Assembly: GCF_016495865.1 (NCBI RefSeq)
Contig: NZ_CP054706.1
Coordinates: 2,914,001-2,978,000, forward strand
DNA: 64,000 bases
Source of the DNA: Salicibibacter cibi
Lineage (GTDB): Bacteria; Bacillota; Bacilli; Bacillales; Marinococcaceae
Direction of reading: 5' to 3'
The notes under the pieces were generated by a model that saw only the letters and a list, made by a program, of their open reading frames with translations, ran no database searches and was not told the origin of the DNA. A program made the translations under genes and the position numbers. How positions within the stretch are numbered: the first letter of the stretch is position 1; every line of letters begins with the position of its first letter. This document shows positions 45,407 through 53,656 of this stretch, piece by piece.

Positions 45407-45612
45407 AAGGACAGAAAAAGGTATATACACCTTTTCTCTGTCCTTGTACCTGAGAGTTCAACTTCCGTATACGGAGTCTACCCCTTTGGTGGCTTTAGCG
45501 CTCTCCAGAGCTGCGTCCCATTGTAGTCATTTTACCTGAGAGATTCATTCACAAGGTTTTTTATGTGAATATTGCCCCTTCGGTGCCGACGCTTAAGTCG
45601 GTCTCTCCCACA
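45407..45612 (-). ncRNA. Tandem glycine riboswitch 1 with terminator
   Basis: Two glycine aptamers lie in tandem. Both show the complement of the aptamer core (TACCTGAGAG at 45447 and at 45533; CCCCTTTGGTGGC and GCCCCTTCGGTGCC; CTCTCC at the outer ends). They are followed on the minus strand by a long terminator stem, AAGGACAGAGAAAAGG with its partner (45407-45445), and a T run. Glycine binding should open the stem and switch on glyA-sdaAB-sdaAA-gcvH-dsdA. Confidence 0.95.
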
Positions 45613-45725
45613 ATAATCATTCGCAAATTTATTTAATTTGTTATTATCTTAGCAAAGCAATTGTCTTAATGCAACATTATTTTAAAAATTATTTAAACAT
45701 TCTTATCTCATCAGATTTCTATATA

Positions 45726-46646
45726 CTATATAGAGACCTCGTTGCCTTGGTATTTGGCGGCTTCTTGCCATACCTGTGCTTTATTAACCTGTTCATCGGC
45801 GTGATAAGAAGAACGAACGAGGGGTCCTGCCTCACAATGACGGAACCCTTTTTGCATAGCAATTTCTTTAAACCGCGCAAATTCCTCGGGTGTGTAGTAT
45901 TTTTGCACATCCAAATGTTTCTTCGTCGGCTGCAAATATTGTCCGATCGTCATAATATCCACATCGTGGGCACGCAAATCATCCATGACTTCTTCGATTT
46001 CTTCGGGCGTTTCCCCGAGGCCGATCATAAGACTTGATTTCGTCGGAATATCGGGATGCAATTCCTTGGAATAGCGAAGAAATTCCAAAGAACGATCATA
46101 CGTCGCGCGTGCACGAACTTTCTTCGTTAAGCGCCGGACCGTTTCAATATTGTGGTTCAATATATTCGGGCGAGCCTCCATGAGCGTTTGTAAATTGTCG
46201 TGCAACCCCATCATATCCGAAGGCAATACTTCAATCGTCGTAAGCGGATTGCGGCGACGGACGGCGCGAACTGTTTCTGCGTACACCCGTGAACCTCCGT
46301 CTTTAAGGTCATCACGGGCAACAGCCGTAATAACGACGTGTTTCAAGCCCATTTGTTCCACGGACTCGGCAACTCGTTCCGGCTCGCCCCAATCAAGTTC
46401 ATTGGGAAGTCCGGTTTTCACCGCACAAAATCGGCACCCGCGCGTGCATACATCCCCGAGGATCATAAATGTGGCCGTTTTTCTTACTGCCCAGCATTCA
46501 TGAATATTTGGACAGCGCGCTTCTTCACAGACCGTATGTAATTTCTTTTCGCGCATCATCTTCTTAAGGCCTTTATAGGATTCATTTGTATTTAATTTTA
46601 TTTTTAGCCAATCCGGTTTGCGAACATGCGCTTCTTTTTTCCCCAT
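45726..46646 (-). CDS. lipA: Lipoyl synthase
   Basis: Radical SAM enzyme that inserts two sulfurs into octanoyl groups on carrier proteins such as GcvH. The 306-residue protein has the first cluster's Cys set in [12 protein letters not shown] and the radical SAM motif CTRGCRFC, plus the late [10 protein letters not shown] with the conserved Ser. It lies between two glycine riboswitches, upstream of the operon that holds gcvH. Transcription from riboswitch 2 through the arcC remnant may reach it. Confidence 0.96.
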   Translation of the reverse strand: MGKKEAHVRKPDWLKIKLNTNESYKGLKKMMREKKLHTVCEEARCPNIHECWAVRKTATFMILGDVCTRGCRFCAVKTGLPNELDWGEPERVAESVEQMGLKHVVITAVARDDLKDGGSRVYAETVRAVRRRNPLTTIEVLPSDMMGLHDNLQTLMEARPNILNHNIETVRRLTKKVRARATYDRSLEFLRYSKELHPDIPTKSSLMIGLGETPEEIEEVMDDLRAHDVDIMTIGQYLQPTKKHLDVQKYYTPEEFARFKEIAMQKGFRHCEAGPLVRSSYHADEQVNKAQVWQEAAKYQGNEVSI

Positions 46647-46720
46647 TTGATCACATCCTTTCCCTTCAACGCATAATATCGAAGAACAGAGACAACTGTA
46701 CAGTCACTTTTTCTCTGTAT

Positions 46721-47173
46721 TTAGCCAACAGTGACGCCTTTTTCAGTAGCAGTAATGATTGTGCCGGTTTTCCCCTGCAGGGCTTCCTCTGCCTTATCCA
46801 AAGCGCAGATGATGGAGGTGCCACCGGTTTTGGCGAAAGACAGTGCAGACTCAACTTTTGGGACCATGCTCCCTTTACTAAAGTGACCTTCTTCGATTTT
46901 TCCAATTTATCAACAGAAAGATTTTTCAAAGCTTTCTCAACTGTTTTCCCGTAGTTTACATAAACATAGTCAATATCCGTTAAAACCATGAGTACATCCG
47001 CTTCAATCTCTTCAGCCAACTTACATCCGTTGCGGTCTTTAGCAATAACAGCCTCGATCCCCACATCGGCATATGCACTTTTGCAAATGACGGGTATTCC
47101 CCCACCATCGATTGGCATCTTTCTTCATATTCCAACGGTTGGAGACTTGCTCTTTAAACTCATCGAAATCCAT
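46721..47173 (-). pseudogene. arcC: Carbamate kinase remnant
   Basis: Two frames together encode the C-terminal half of carbamate kinase. The first reads GGGIPVI ... GIEAVIAKDRNGCKLAEEIEADVLMVLTDIDYVYVNYGK ... VDKLEK. A frameshift near 46895 then leads to [25 protein letters not shown] ... GKTGTII. Upstream, a stub MDFDEFKEQVSNRWNMKKDAN corresponds to a region that should lie about 35 residues before GGGIPVI, so there is also an internal deletion, and the N-terminal domain is gone. It lies directly after riboswitch 2. Confidence 0.88.
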
Positions 47174-47226
47174 CCTGATTCATGTTAATAATGCATATCG
47201 TAAACCTTTCGGACAGATCATAAAAA

Positions 47227-47432
47227 AGGACAGAGAAAAGGTGTATACACCTTTTCTCTGTCCTTTTACCTGAGAGTTCAACTCCCCGTGACGGAGTTTA
47301 CCCCTTTGGTGGCTTATGCGCTCTCCAGAGATGCGTCCCATTGCAGTCATTTTACCTGAGAGATTCATTCACAAGGTATTTATGTGAATGTTGCCCCTTC
47401 GGTGTCAACACTTATGTCGATCTCTCCCACAA
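47227..47432 (-). ncRNA. Tandem glycine riboswitch 2 with terminator
   Basis: A second copy, almost the same base for base as the one before glyA: two aptamers (TACCTGAGAG at 47268 and 47353, CCCCTTTGGTGGC, GCCCCTTCGGTG) and a perfect terminator hairpin at 47227-47266 with GGACAGAGAAAAGGTG arms. It faces the arcC remnant and, beyond it, lipA. The rest of the 47174-47555 gap shows no gene. Confidence 0.93.
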
Positions 47433-47555
47433 TTTTCATTCGCAAATATCAATATTTGATATTAGTTTAACAAACAAGAGGTTATAAGGCAATGGTTATT
47501 TGACAATTATTTAAATTTTATATTTACACACGTTTCTATGACATTGCCCAAATTC

Positions 47556-48683
47556 CTATGCTTCAAATGTAAGAGCCAACCTTTTATAATACTCAATCGA
47601 CCGCAAGTAAGCATCAATATTCACATATTCATTCGGTTGATGGGCCAACTGCTCGTCTCCGGGGCCATAAATAAGTGTAGGGATCTTACTTTCCGGATTC
47701 AAAACGGCTGCATCCGTATAGTATGAAACACCGTAAACATCGTCGTCAGTAGCCTTAATATCTTTTGCGGTCTGAATGATTTGACTTGACGATTCAGTCA
47801 AGATGCCAGGCCTGTTTAGTAACGTCTCCATTTTAAAAGTTGAGTCATCGTTTTCTTTTTTAAACAAATCGGTTAATTTCCTTTTTAATTCCATAAAAAT
47901 ATTATCGTGGGACTGAGGCGGGATCGTTCGAATGTCGACATATATATGACATTGATCCGGAATAACATTTGTTTGCATGCCGCCTTCAATTTTATTAATC
48001 GATAAACTGCTTTCCCCAAGGGGGGCACCGGTAATTTTCCAATCCAGTCGGCATTCATCAAGGATGGCCATGACGTCTCTTATCCGTTCAATGGCATTAA
48101 TCCCTCGATGCGGCATCGCACCATGTGCCGTTTTCCCGAACGTGATAATTTCAACCCATAATGCACCTTTATGACCGACGACGACTTTCTCTCGTGTCGG
48201 TTCACCGATGACCATTGCTGCAGTGTTCGACAGATCATGGTCATCCAAGTACGTTCTCGCCCCGCAGCTATCCACTTCCTCCCCCGCTGTCGCAAGAAAT
48301 ACAATATCGTGAGGCGGTTCTTCGTTTTGTAAATATAGTGACTCCACGGCTAAAAACATGGCAGCAAGGCCGCTTTTCATGTCTGAAGCCCCTCTGCCAT
48401 ATAGTTTATTCCCCGTTTGCTCTGCTTCAAATGGTGGGTAATCCCATTTTTGTTCCCCGGGTAAAACCGTATCCATATGACCGCAAAAGAAGAGCTCACG
48501 ACGATCTCTTCCTTTAAGCCGAATGCTAAAGTTACTTCGGTTCTCCCCTAACTCTGTTATTTGATAAGGTAATCCGCTTTTCTCACAGCGCTCTACAAGA
48601 AGTTCTGAAACGTATGATTCATTACCCGGCGGATTAGAGGAATTGACCCTTAGCAACCTTTTCAAAAATTGTTCCGCGTTCAC
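47556..48683 (-). CDS. M20 family metallopeptidase / amidohydrolase
   Basis: A 375-residue dinuclear zinc hydrolase of the ArgE/DapE/allantoate-amidohydrolase type. Metal ligands are seen in FFCGHMDTVLPG, GRGASDMKSGLA, the catalytic ATAGEEVDSCGA, VIGEPT and the late His in QLAHQPNEY. A dimerisation lid domain lies at about 175-285. It starts with GTG overlapping the stop of the DUF1989 gene (GTGA), so it is the last gene of the microcompartment operon. It probably frees an amino acid or splits a ureido acid. Confidence 0.87.
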   Translation of the reverse strand: MNAEQFLKRLLRVNSSNPPGNESYVSELLVERCEKSGLPYQITELGENRSNFSIRLKGRDRRELFFCGHMDTVLPGEQKWDYPPFEAEQTGNKLYGRGASDMKSGLAAMFLAVESLYLQNEEPPHDIVFLATAGEEVDSCGARTYLDDHDLSNTAAMVIGEPTREKVVVGHKGALWVEIITFGKTAHGAMPHRGINAIERIRDVMAILDECRLDWKITGAPLGESSLSINKIEGGMQTNVIPDQCHIYVDIRTIPPQSHDNIFMELKRKLTDLFKKENDDSTFKMETLLNRPGILTESSSQIIQTAKDIKATDDDVYGVSYYTDAAVLNPESKIPTLIYGPGDEQLAHQPNEYVNIDAYLRSIEYYKRLALTFEA

Positions 48684-49297
48684 ATACTCCCCCCTATCGC
48701 TTGCATTTTTAACGGTGTGACTTGCCAGCCGTTAACGGCCTCCATATCTTGCGAGCACGTAGAACATGCAATGACAACATCTTCCTTCGCCCTTAGCCAC
48801 ACATAATCCCCGGGCTTCGACAGCGGTTCTTGAATGTCATAATCTCCCCATTCATCAAGCACGTTGTTCATAAACCAATTGATAGGATCAGGTATGATTG
48901 CCGGATGTATCCCATGGGTTTCAAGGGCCTTTTTCAAATTGTCGTGGCAATTCGGATGCTCGTCGTCATCAAAATCGACTTTATACCTGTAATAATCACA
49001 GGCGGGGAAGAAAAAATCATGTTTCCCGACCGTTTCCTTGACGAGTTCCATGAGCGGTCGTCGTTTATTACTGTATAATCCATCCCCGTGCTTGAGACGA
49101 ATGCTGCTTAATGAAGCACGCATATGAACGGGAGAAACATACTCATCGATGTCATGTTTATTAAAACAAACAAAATCCCCCACCTGCTTACCTTCGACAT
49201 CAATGATAATTAATTCATCTCCGGCCTTTAGTTCTGCACTCCTACCTTCATAAGGAGGAATGAAAATTTCTTCTCGAACCCCTGTGCCATAAACCAT
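48680..49297 (-). CDS. DUF1989 (urea carboxylase-associated) protein
   Basis: A 205-residue protein of the DUF1989 family. Members next to urea/guanidine carboxylase form carboxyguanidine deiminase as a pair of paralogues; here only one is present and no carboxylase is seen. Conserved features are GDELIIIDVEGKQVGDFVCFN, FFPACDYYRYKVD with a Cys, HPNCHDNLKKAL and the late VIACSTCSQD. Start at ATG 49297, seven bases after GGGAGGT. In this operon it probably acts on a C-N bond of a carbamoyl or guanidino intermediate (inference). Confidence 0.85.
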   Translation of the reverse strand: MVYGTGVREEIFIPPYEGRSAELKAGDELIIIDVEGKQVGDFVCFNKHDIDEYVSPVHMRASLSSIRLKHGDGLYSNKRRPLMELVKETVGKHDFFFPACDYYRYKVDFDDDEHPNCHDNLKKALETHGIHPAIIPDPINWFMNNVLDEWGDYDIQEPLSKPGDYVWLRAKEDVVIACSTCSQDMEAVNGWQVTPLKMQAIGGSM

Positions 49298-49316
49298 ATA
49301 TCTGACCTCCCTATCC

Positions 49317-50003
49317 TTATTCCAAAAAGACGGCAACTGCCCGTATCGGTGACCCCGTCCCTCCGCGAATCTTTAATGGCAACCCAAAATATAAAAAGCG
49401 TTTCCCTACAATTTTGTCTAAATTACATAAGTTTTCCGTATTAGACATTTCATACTCACGACACATCAGATGCCCAGAAAACTTCGAGTCTTTAGGATTA
49501 TCAGGTGCCGGCGCGTCGACGCCAATGTTAACGACACCTTTTTCTCCAAGCCATCTTCCGGCCTCTATATTCAGCCCCGTGTAGCGTGTAAGCCATTCAT
49601 CCGTTCCATATGCCCGTTCATAATGACCGGTATACAGAAGGACGATATCCCTTTTTTCCAGCACTTGTCCTGATCTTTGCAATGCCCTTTCAAGGTCACC
49701 CGCCGTAATATAATCATCAGGGGAAACATGTGACACATCCAGGCAAATGGCAGGGCCATAAAAATATTCGAGTGGCATTTCATCGAGTTTCTTTCCGTTC
49801 GGGTCAAACTCGTAAATTGCATCAGTGTGTGTCGGACCGTGTTCATTAATCAAGAGATTATAAGTGGCAAATTCAAAGCCGACTTCCTTTTTAGATTCTT
49901 CATGCGTCTTGTTTTGAAATATAAATGTTTTTTGGTGAAGGGGAAAGACGGGCATGCCATTATAAATCTCTTGCGACAAGTCGACTAATTTAACATTACT
50001 CAT
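49317..50003 (-). CDS. Cyclase family hydrolase (kynurenine formamidase-like)
   Basis: A 228-residue metal-dependent amide or lactam hydrolase of family PF04199, which includes kynurenine formamidase and isatin hydrolase. The metal motif is present as HGPTHTDAIYEF (canonical HxGTHxDxP), with Gly to Pro and Pro to Glu changes nearby, and the second region is RDIVLLYTGHYERAYG. It opens cyclic amides or cleaves formamides. It lies 14 bases downstream of the adenine deaminase gene. Confidence 0.86.
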   Translation of the reverse strand: MSNVKLVDLSQEIYNGMPVFPLHQKTFIFQNKTHEESKKEVGFEFATYNLLINEHGPTHTDAIYEFDPNGKKLDEMPLEYFYGPAICLDVSHVSPDDYITAGDLERALQRSGQVLEKRDIVLLYTGHYERAYGTDEWLTRYTGLNIEAGRWLGEKGVVNIGVDAPAPDNPKDSKFSGHLMCREYEMSNTENLCNLDKIVGKRFLYFGLPLKIRGGTGSPIRAVAVFLE

Positions 50004-50016
50004 AAATCGATCCTCC

Positions 50017-51834
50017 TCATTCTACGACAGTAGGTAGCACTTCAAATTGATTGACATCAATTAAACCCATGTCGGTAATCTTCCACTCAGGGCTTGTTAC
50101 GAGCGACCAGAAAGATAGGTGCATAAATGGCACATGTATGCCACACCCGAGTTCTTCTTTAGCCAAGCGTGACATTTCATCTACTCTATCACTCACTTCT
50201 TTGCCGCTTAGTTCATCGCTGATTAGTCCTCCAACTTTTAGCGGCAAGTCACCGATCACTCTTCCCTCGTTTATCATCGCAATTCCGCCATTCATCGCTA
50301 TGACCCGGTTGACGGCTGTCGCCATATCATCATAGTTCGTTCCGGTGACGATAATATTGTGCGTGTCATGTGCAACACTTTCGGCAATCGCACCGCTTTG
50401 CAATTGGAAACCATGCAAAAACGTTTTTCCGATTCGATTACTCCTTCCATGGCGTTCGACAACGAGGAGAGGGAGAACATCCTGTTGGAGGCAAGGCTCG
50501 ACGACTCCGCCGGAAACATTTAAATTAAATTCTTCCGCACCTGTTAAGTTTTGGTCGGGAATGGCAACGATCGATCTAACTCTGGCTTTATTGCTATTTC
50601 GATTCGTAGTGATGTGTAGGTCTTCAGTTTTTACCCTTTTCCTTTTTACTGACGTTTTCGTGCTTTCCGGATACGTATACGAAGGAAGGTCTATCGTTAA
50701 TTCACCTTTATCGGCTGCCGCATTTCCATTTAAATAAACTTTATCAATGGTCATTTCATTCAAGTTATCGATAACAACAACATTGGCACGTTTCCCCGGG
50801 GCCAATACACCTACATCCTTAAAACCAAAATGCGTGGCCGGATTGATGGTAGCCATTTGAATGGCTTCAACGGGATCAATCCCTTCGGCGATTGTCCGTT
50901 TAATAATGTCGTTCATATGGCCATCCGCTAAAAGATCATCAGCAGCCATATCGTCGGAAACGACGATCGCTCGCCTTGAATCAAGCCCTTCTTCTTTGAT
51001 GGCACGAACACATTCTGCCATATTACGTTGGGAAGAACCTTCACGCATAAATACACTCACGCCATAGCGAAGTTTTTCAACGGTTTCTTCTTTTGTTGTC
51101 GTTTCATGGCAAGAAATATGAGTGCCCCCACTAATAATATGTGCAGCCAATTCTTTACCCAACAGTCCCGGGGCGTTGCCTTCCACCGTTTTCCCAATGC
51201 TGTTGGCATAGGAAACCGCTGCTACTAAATCATCGATGAGCTCGGGGGCATTTTGATAGACAGGATTGATATTGCTAAAACTTTGAATTTCACCGATACC
51301 TTGTACATTTTCATCATTCAATAAATCGTTCATATGTTTAGCAGTGACTTCTTCGCCCGCCGTCTCTAACCCGGGAGCATCAGGAACAGCAGCCGGGACA
51401 GTGAAATAGATCTGGTTCGGCAATGTTTTCGCTTCTTTAATCATTTCCTGCATTCCATGAACGCCAAGGACGTTTCCAATTTCATGCGGATCGCCGACCA
51501 ATGTCGTCGTCCCCGTCGGGATCGATAGCCTTGAAAATTCCGTGCACGTTAACATCGAACTTTCAAAATGCATATGTGAATCTATAAACCCGGGGCTAAT
51601 GAACTTTCCGCTTACATCTTCAATCGTTGTCGATGCTCCGATCAAATCTTTCACATCACCGACAAGTAATATATATTCATCCTTAATAGCGACATCTGCC
51701 TGATAAATTTCTCTTGTGACCGTATTAATAATGTAGCCGCCCTGAAGAACAAGATCAGCGAATAAATGTTGATCCAAGAGGACATCAATCAATTTACGAC
51801 GCTGAATCGCTTCCTTGAAATTTTCCGCTTCCAT
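50017..51834 (-). CDS. adeC: Adenine deaminase-like amidohydrolase
   Basis: A 605-residue protein of the AdeC family, which makes hypoxanthine and ammonia from adenine using a binuclear iron or manganese site. Metal motifs include FISPGFIDSHMHFESSM, the Glu bridge in VQGIGE, GGTHISCHETTTKEE and IVVSDDMAADDLLADGHM. The C-terminal AdeC domain is present (HDTHNIIVTGTNYDDMATAVNRV). Start at ATG 51834, nine bases after GGAGGGG. Being inside a shell operon suggests a related cyclic N-compound may be the true substrate. Confidence 0.9.
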   Translation of the reverse strand: MEAENFKEAIQRRKLIDVLLDQHLFADLVLQGGYIINTVTREIYQADVAIKDEYILLVGDVKDLIGASTTIEDVSGKFISPGFIDSHMHFESSMLTCTEFSRLSIPTGTTTLVGDPHEIGNVLGVHGMQEMIKEAKTLPNQIYFTVPAAVPDAPGLETAGEEVTAKHMNDLLNDENVQGIGEIQSFSNINPVYQNAPELIDDLVAAVSYANSIGKTVEGNAPGLLGKELAAHIISGGTHISCHETTTKEETVEKLRYGVSVFMREGSSQRNMAECVRAIKEEGLDSRRAIVVSDDMAADDLLADGHMNDIIKRTIAEGIDPVEAIQMATINPATHFGFKDVGVLAPGKRANVVVIDNLNEMTIDKVYLNGNAAADKGELTIDLPSYTYPESTKTSVKRKRVKTEDLHITTNRNSNKARVRSIVAIPDQNLTGAEEFNLNVSGGVVEPCLQQDVLPLLVVERHGRSNRIGKTFLHGFQLQSGAIAESVAHDTHNIIVTGTNYDDMATAVNRVIAMNGGIAMINEGRVIGDLPLKVGGLISDELSGKEVSDRVDEMSRLAKEELGCGIHVPFMHLSFWSLVTSPEWKITDMGLIDVNQFEVLPTVVE

Positions 51835-51839
51835 TTGGT

Positions 51840-52121
51840 TCAACCCCTCCCATAATCACATTCCAAAATATCAATAATGCCGACAATGGCTGCATCAACA
51901 GGCGCATGATTGTTATCAAACGCTCTTGATGCCATACTTCCTCTAACGAAGATCACTTTTTCCCCAACCCCTGCACCCACCGTATCGACTGTAATAATGG
52001 GTTGCGATTGACTTGGTTGATCGTCAATCCCCACCGGCTGTGTAACCAACATTTTTGCACCGACAAGGCTTTCGTCCTTTCTTGTCGCCGTTACAGTGCC
52101 AACTACAATACCGATTTCCAT
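51840..52121 (-). CDS. BMC vertex protein (EutN/CcmL family)
   Basis: A 93-residue pentameric shell protein that caps the vertices of a bacterial microcompartment. The family is clear from MEIGIVVGTVTATRKDESLVGAKMLVT, the segment DTVGAGVGEKVIFVRGSMAS and the late VDAAIVGIIDIL. Start at ATG 52121, eight bases after AAAGGA; the longer frame upstream overlaps the previous gene. It is the only vertex protein in the operon. Confidence 0.95.
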   Translation of the reverse strand: MEIGIVVGTVTATRKDESLVGAKMLVTQPVGIDDQPSQSQPIITVDTVGAGVGEKVIFVRGSMASRAFDNNHAPVDAAIVGIIDILECDYGRG

Positions 52122-52134
52122 ATTAGGTGTCCTT

Positions 52135-52875
52135 TCATTCTTCACGAATTTGAATGTTATTTTCATAGGCTAAATCTCTGGCAAGCGGGGTAATGACCGT
52201 ACTTGAATCGATAAAAACCTTATCGTCTGATTGTAATATCATTTGTTTAATGATTTCTGCGCTTATAATCGTCTTGCGTCTAGATCTAGAATGGAAAAAT
52301 TGATTAACATCTTGTTCATCTGAAAATAATTGAATCCCGTAACTCTGGAGTTTATGCATTTGATTGTTCATTTCATTTTTTAAAAAAGGCGTCCCGTGAT
52401 TTAATCCGTTTTGAGCCCACATAGAATGATAAGGGTTTGAACCAATATCTAAGGCAGTGACTGTTTTTCCTTTCAACAAACTCCATAAAATAATATGGGC
52501 GAATGCACGGCTTTCGTTAAAAGCCAGTATATCCGATATAAGCGAAAATGATAAAACTGGTATAAAAAAAGATGAAAACCGTTCCTTTAAGGCATCTAAT
52601 CCATAATACGGAACGAATGCATCAATGCCTGTTAATGCATGGATATCCTCTCTACTGTATTGTTTTAACACAGAGTCTTCCATACTTATATAGATAGTCG
52701 TTCCACTTGCTTTTAATAGCTTTAATGCAGCTAACCCTCGTTCCATTCCGATCATATGATGAGAAAGAAGAGCCAGGATTTGCGGATGTTTCTGCAGTTC
52801 TGGCTCTGTTTTGTTTTTTTGTAAAAGTGCCTGCAAAGTGTAGGTAACAACAGCACTTTGCCTTTTTTGTTTCAT
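52135..52875 (-). CDS. BMC-associated flavoprotein-like protein
   Basis: A 246-residue protein. The middle (FIPVLSFSLISDILAF ... SRAFAHIILWSLLKGKTVTALDIGSNP) resembles HFCD-type flavoproteins (the dipicolinate synthase B or UbiX-like fold). The C-terminus ends with KVFIDSSTVITPLARDLAYENNIQIRE, a motif common in proteins of other microcompartment loci. The flavin-binding motif is not canonical, so a redox or structural role is open. Its start overlaps the ribosome site inside the end of the upstream BMC gene, so the two are translationally coupled. Confidence 0.6.
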   Translation of the reverse strand: MKQKRQSAVVTYTLQALLQKNKTEPELQKHPQILALLSHHMIGMERGLAALKLLKASGTTIYISMEDSVLKQYSREDIHALTGIDAFVPYYGLDALKERFSSFFIPVLSFSLISDILAFNESRAFAHIILWSLLKGKTVTALDIGSNPYHSMWAQNGLNHGTPFLKNEMNNQMHKLQSYGIQLFSDEQDVNQFFHSRSRRKTIISAEIIKQMILQSDDKVFIDSSTVITPLARDLAYENNIQIREE

Positions 52876-52877
52876 GT

Positions 52878-53156
52878 TTATTCACCTTTGGAGAGTAGAG
52901 CGCGTTCAATTTCACTGTGAGGGCGTGGAATGACATGGACCGAAATCAGTTCACCAACTCGTCCCGCAGCATTTGCTCCGGCATCAGTCGCTGCCTTTAC
53001 AGCGCCAACGTCACCTCTCACCATGACAGTTACGAGACCAAAACCGATTTTGTCGTATCCGCATATTTCTACATTGGCTGCCTTTACCATCGCATCTGCT
53101 GCTTCTATCGCACCGACAAGACCTTTTGTTTCGACCAATCCTAAGGCTTCACCCAT
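52878..53156 (-). CDS. BMC-domain hexameric shell protein
   Basis: A 92-residue single-domain shell protein that forms hexameric tiles. It shows the full BMC pattern: [30 protein letters not shown], then [29 protein letters not shown] and the C-terminal [18 protein letters not shown]. It is the most typical of the three and is likely the main facet protein. Strong ribosome site (AAGGAGG). Confidence 0.96.
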   Translation of the reverse strand: MGEALGLVETKGLVGAIEAADAMVKAANVEICGYDKIGFGLVTVMVRGDVGAVKAATDAGANAAGRVGELISVHVIPRPHSEIERALLSKGE

Positions 53157-53174
53157 TATGATGACCTCCTTGAT

Positions 53175-53621
53175 TTAAGCTTTATTTGATTTACCATTTT
53201 TGTCATTTGCGTTATCGCCCTGATTTTCCTTTGCTTTTGCACTCGCAGACTTTTCTTTCTTTTCCGTGCCTTGACTAATCGGCACATTTTCTTGCGATTT
53301 TTTTGGTCCGTCCTTCGATTGTCCAGTTGCTTTGTTCATGAACTTATCAAGTAATTCGTCTTTAACATTTGAATGCGTGCGCGGGATGACATGTGATGAA
53401 ACAATCTCTCCGACGCTTTCACCGGCGCTCGTGCCGGCTTCAACCGCTGAGGTAACCGCTGCAACATCTCCGCTTAAATGAATGGTGACACCGACAGCAC
53501 CGTTAACACCAATAACCGTCTCGCTGCCAAGAATCTCAACATTAGCTGCTTTCACTGCCGCGTCAGCTGCAGATACTGCTGTTGTATAGCCGATCGACTC
53601 AATTAAACCGAGTGCGATCAT
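53175..53621 (-). CDS. BMC-domain shell protein with charged tail
   Basis: A 148-residue protein. Residues 1-95 form a BMC domain ([30 protein letters not shown] ... HLSGDVAAVTSAVEAG ... IVSSHVIPRTHSNV). Residues about 96-148 are a tail rich in Lys, Asn, Ser, Gln and Glu with no hydrophobic core, most likely disordered. Such tails may bind cargo, the cytosol face or nucleic acid. Start at ATG 53621, eight bases after AAAGGAGG. Confidence 0.93.
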   Translation of the reverse strand: MIALGLIESIGYTTAVSAADAAVKAANVEILGSETVIGVNGAVGVTIHLSGDVAAVTSAVEAGTSAGESVGEIVSSHVIPRTHSNVKDELLDKFMNKATGQSKDGPKKSQENVPISQGTEKKEKSASAKAKENQGDNANDKNGKSNKA

Positions 53622-53656
53622 TAAGTCCACCTCCTTTACAAGTATAGCTTAACGAA

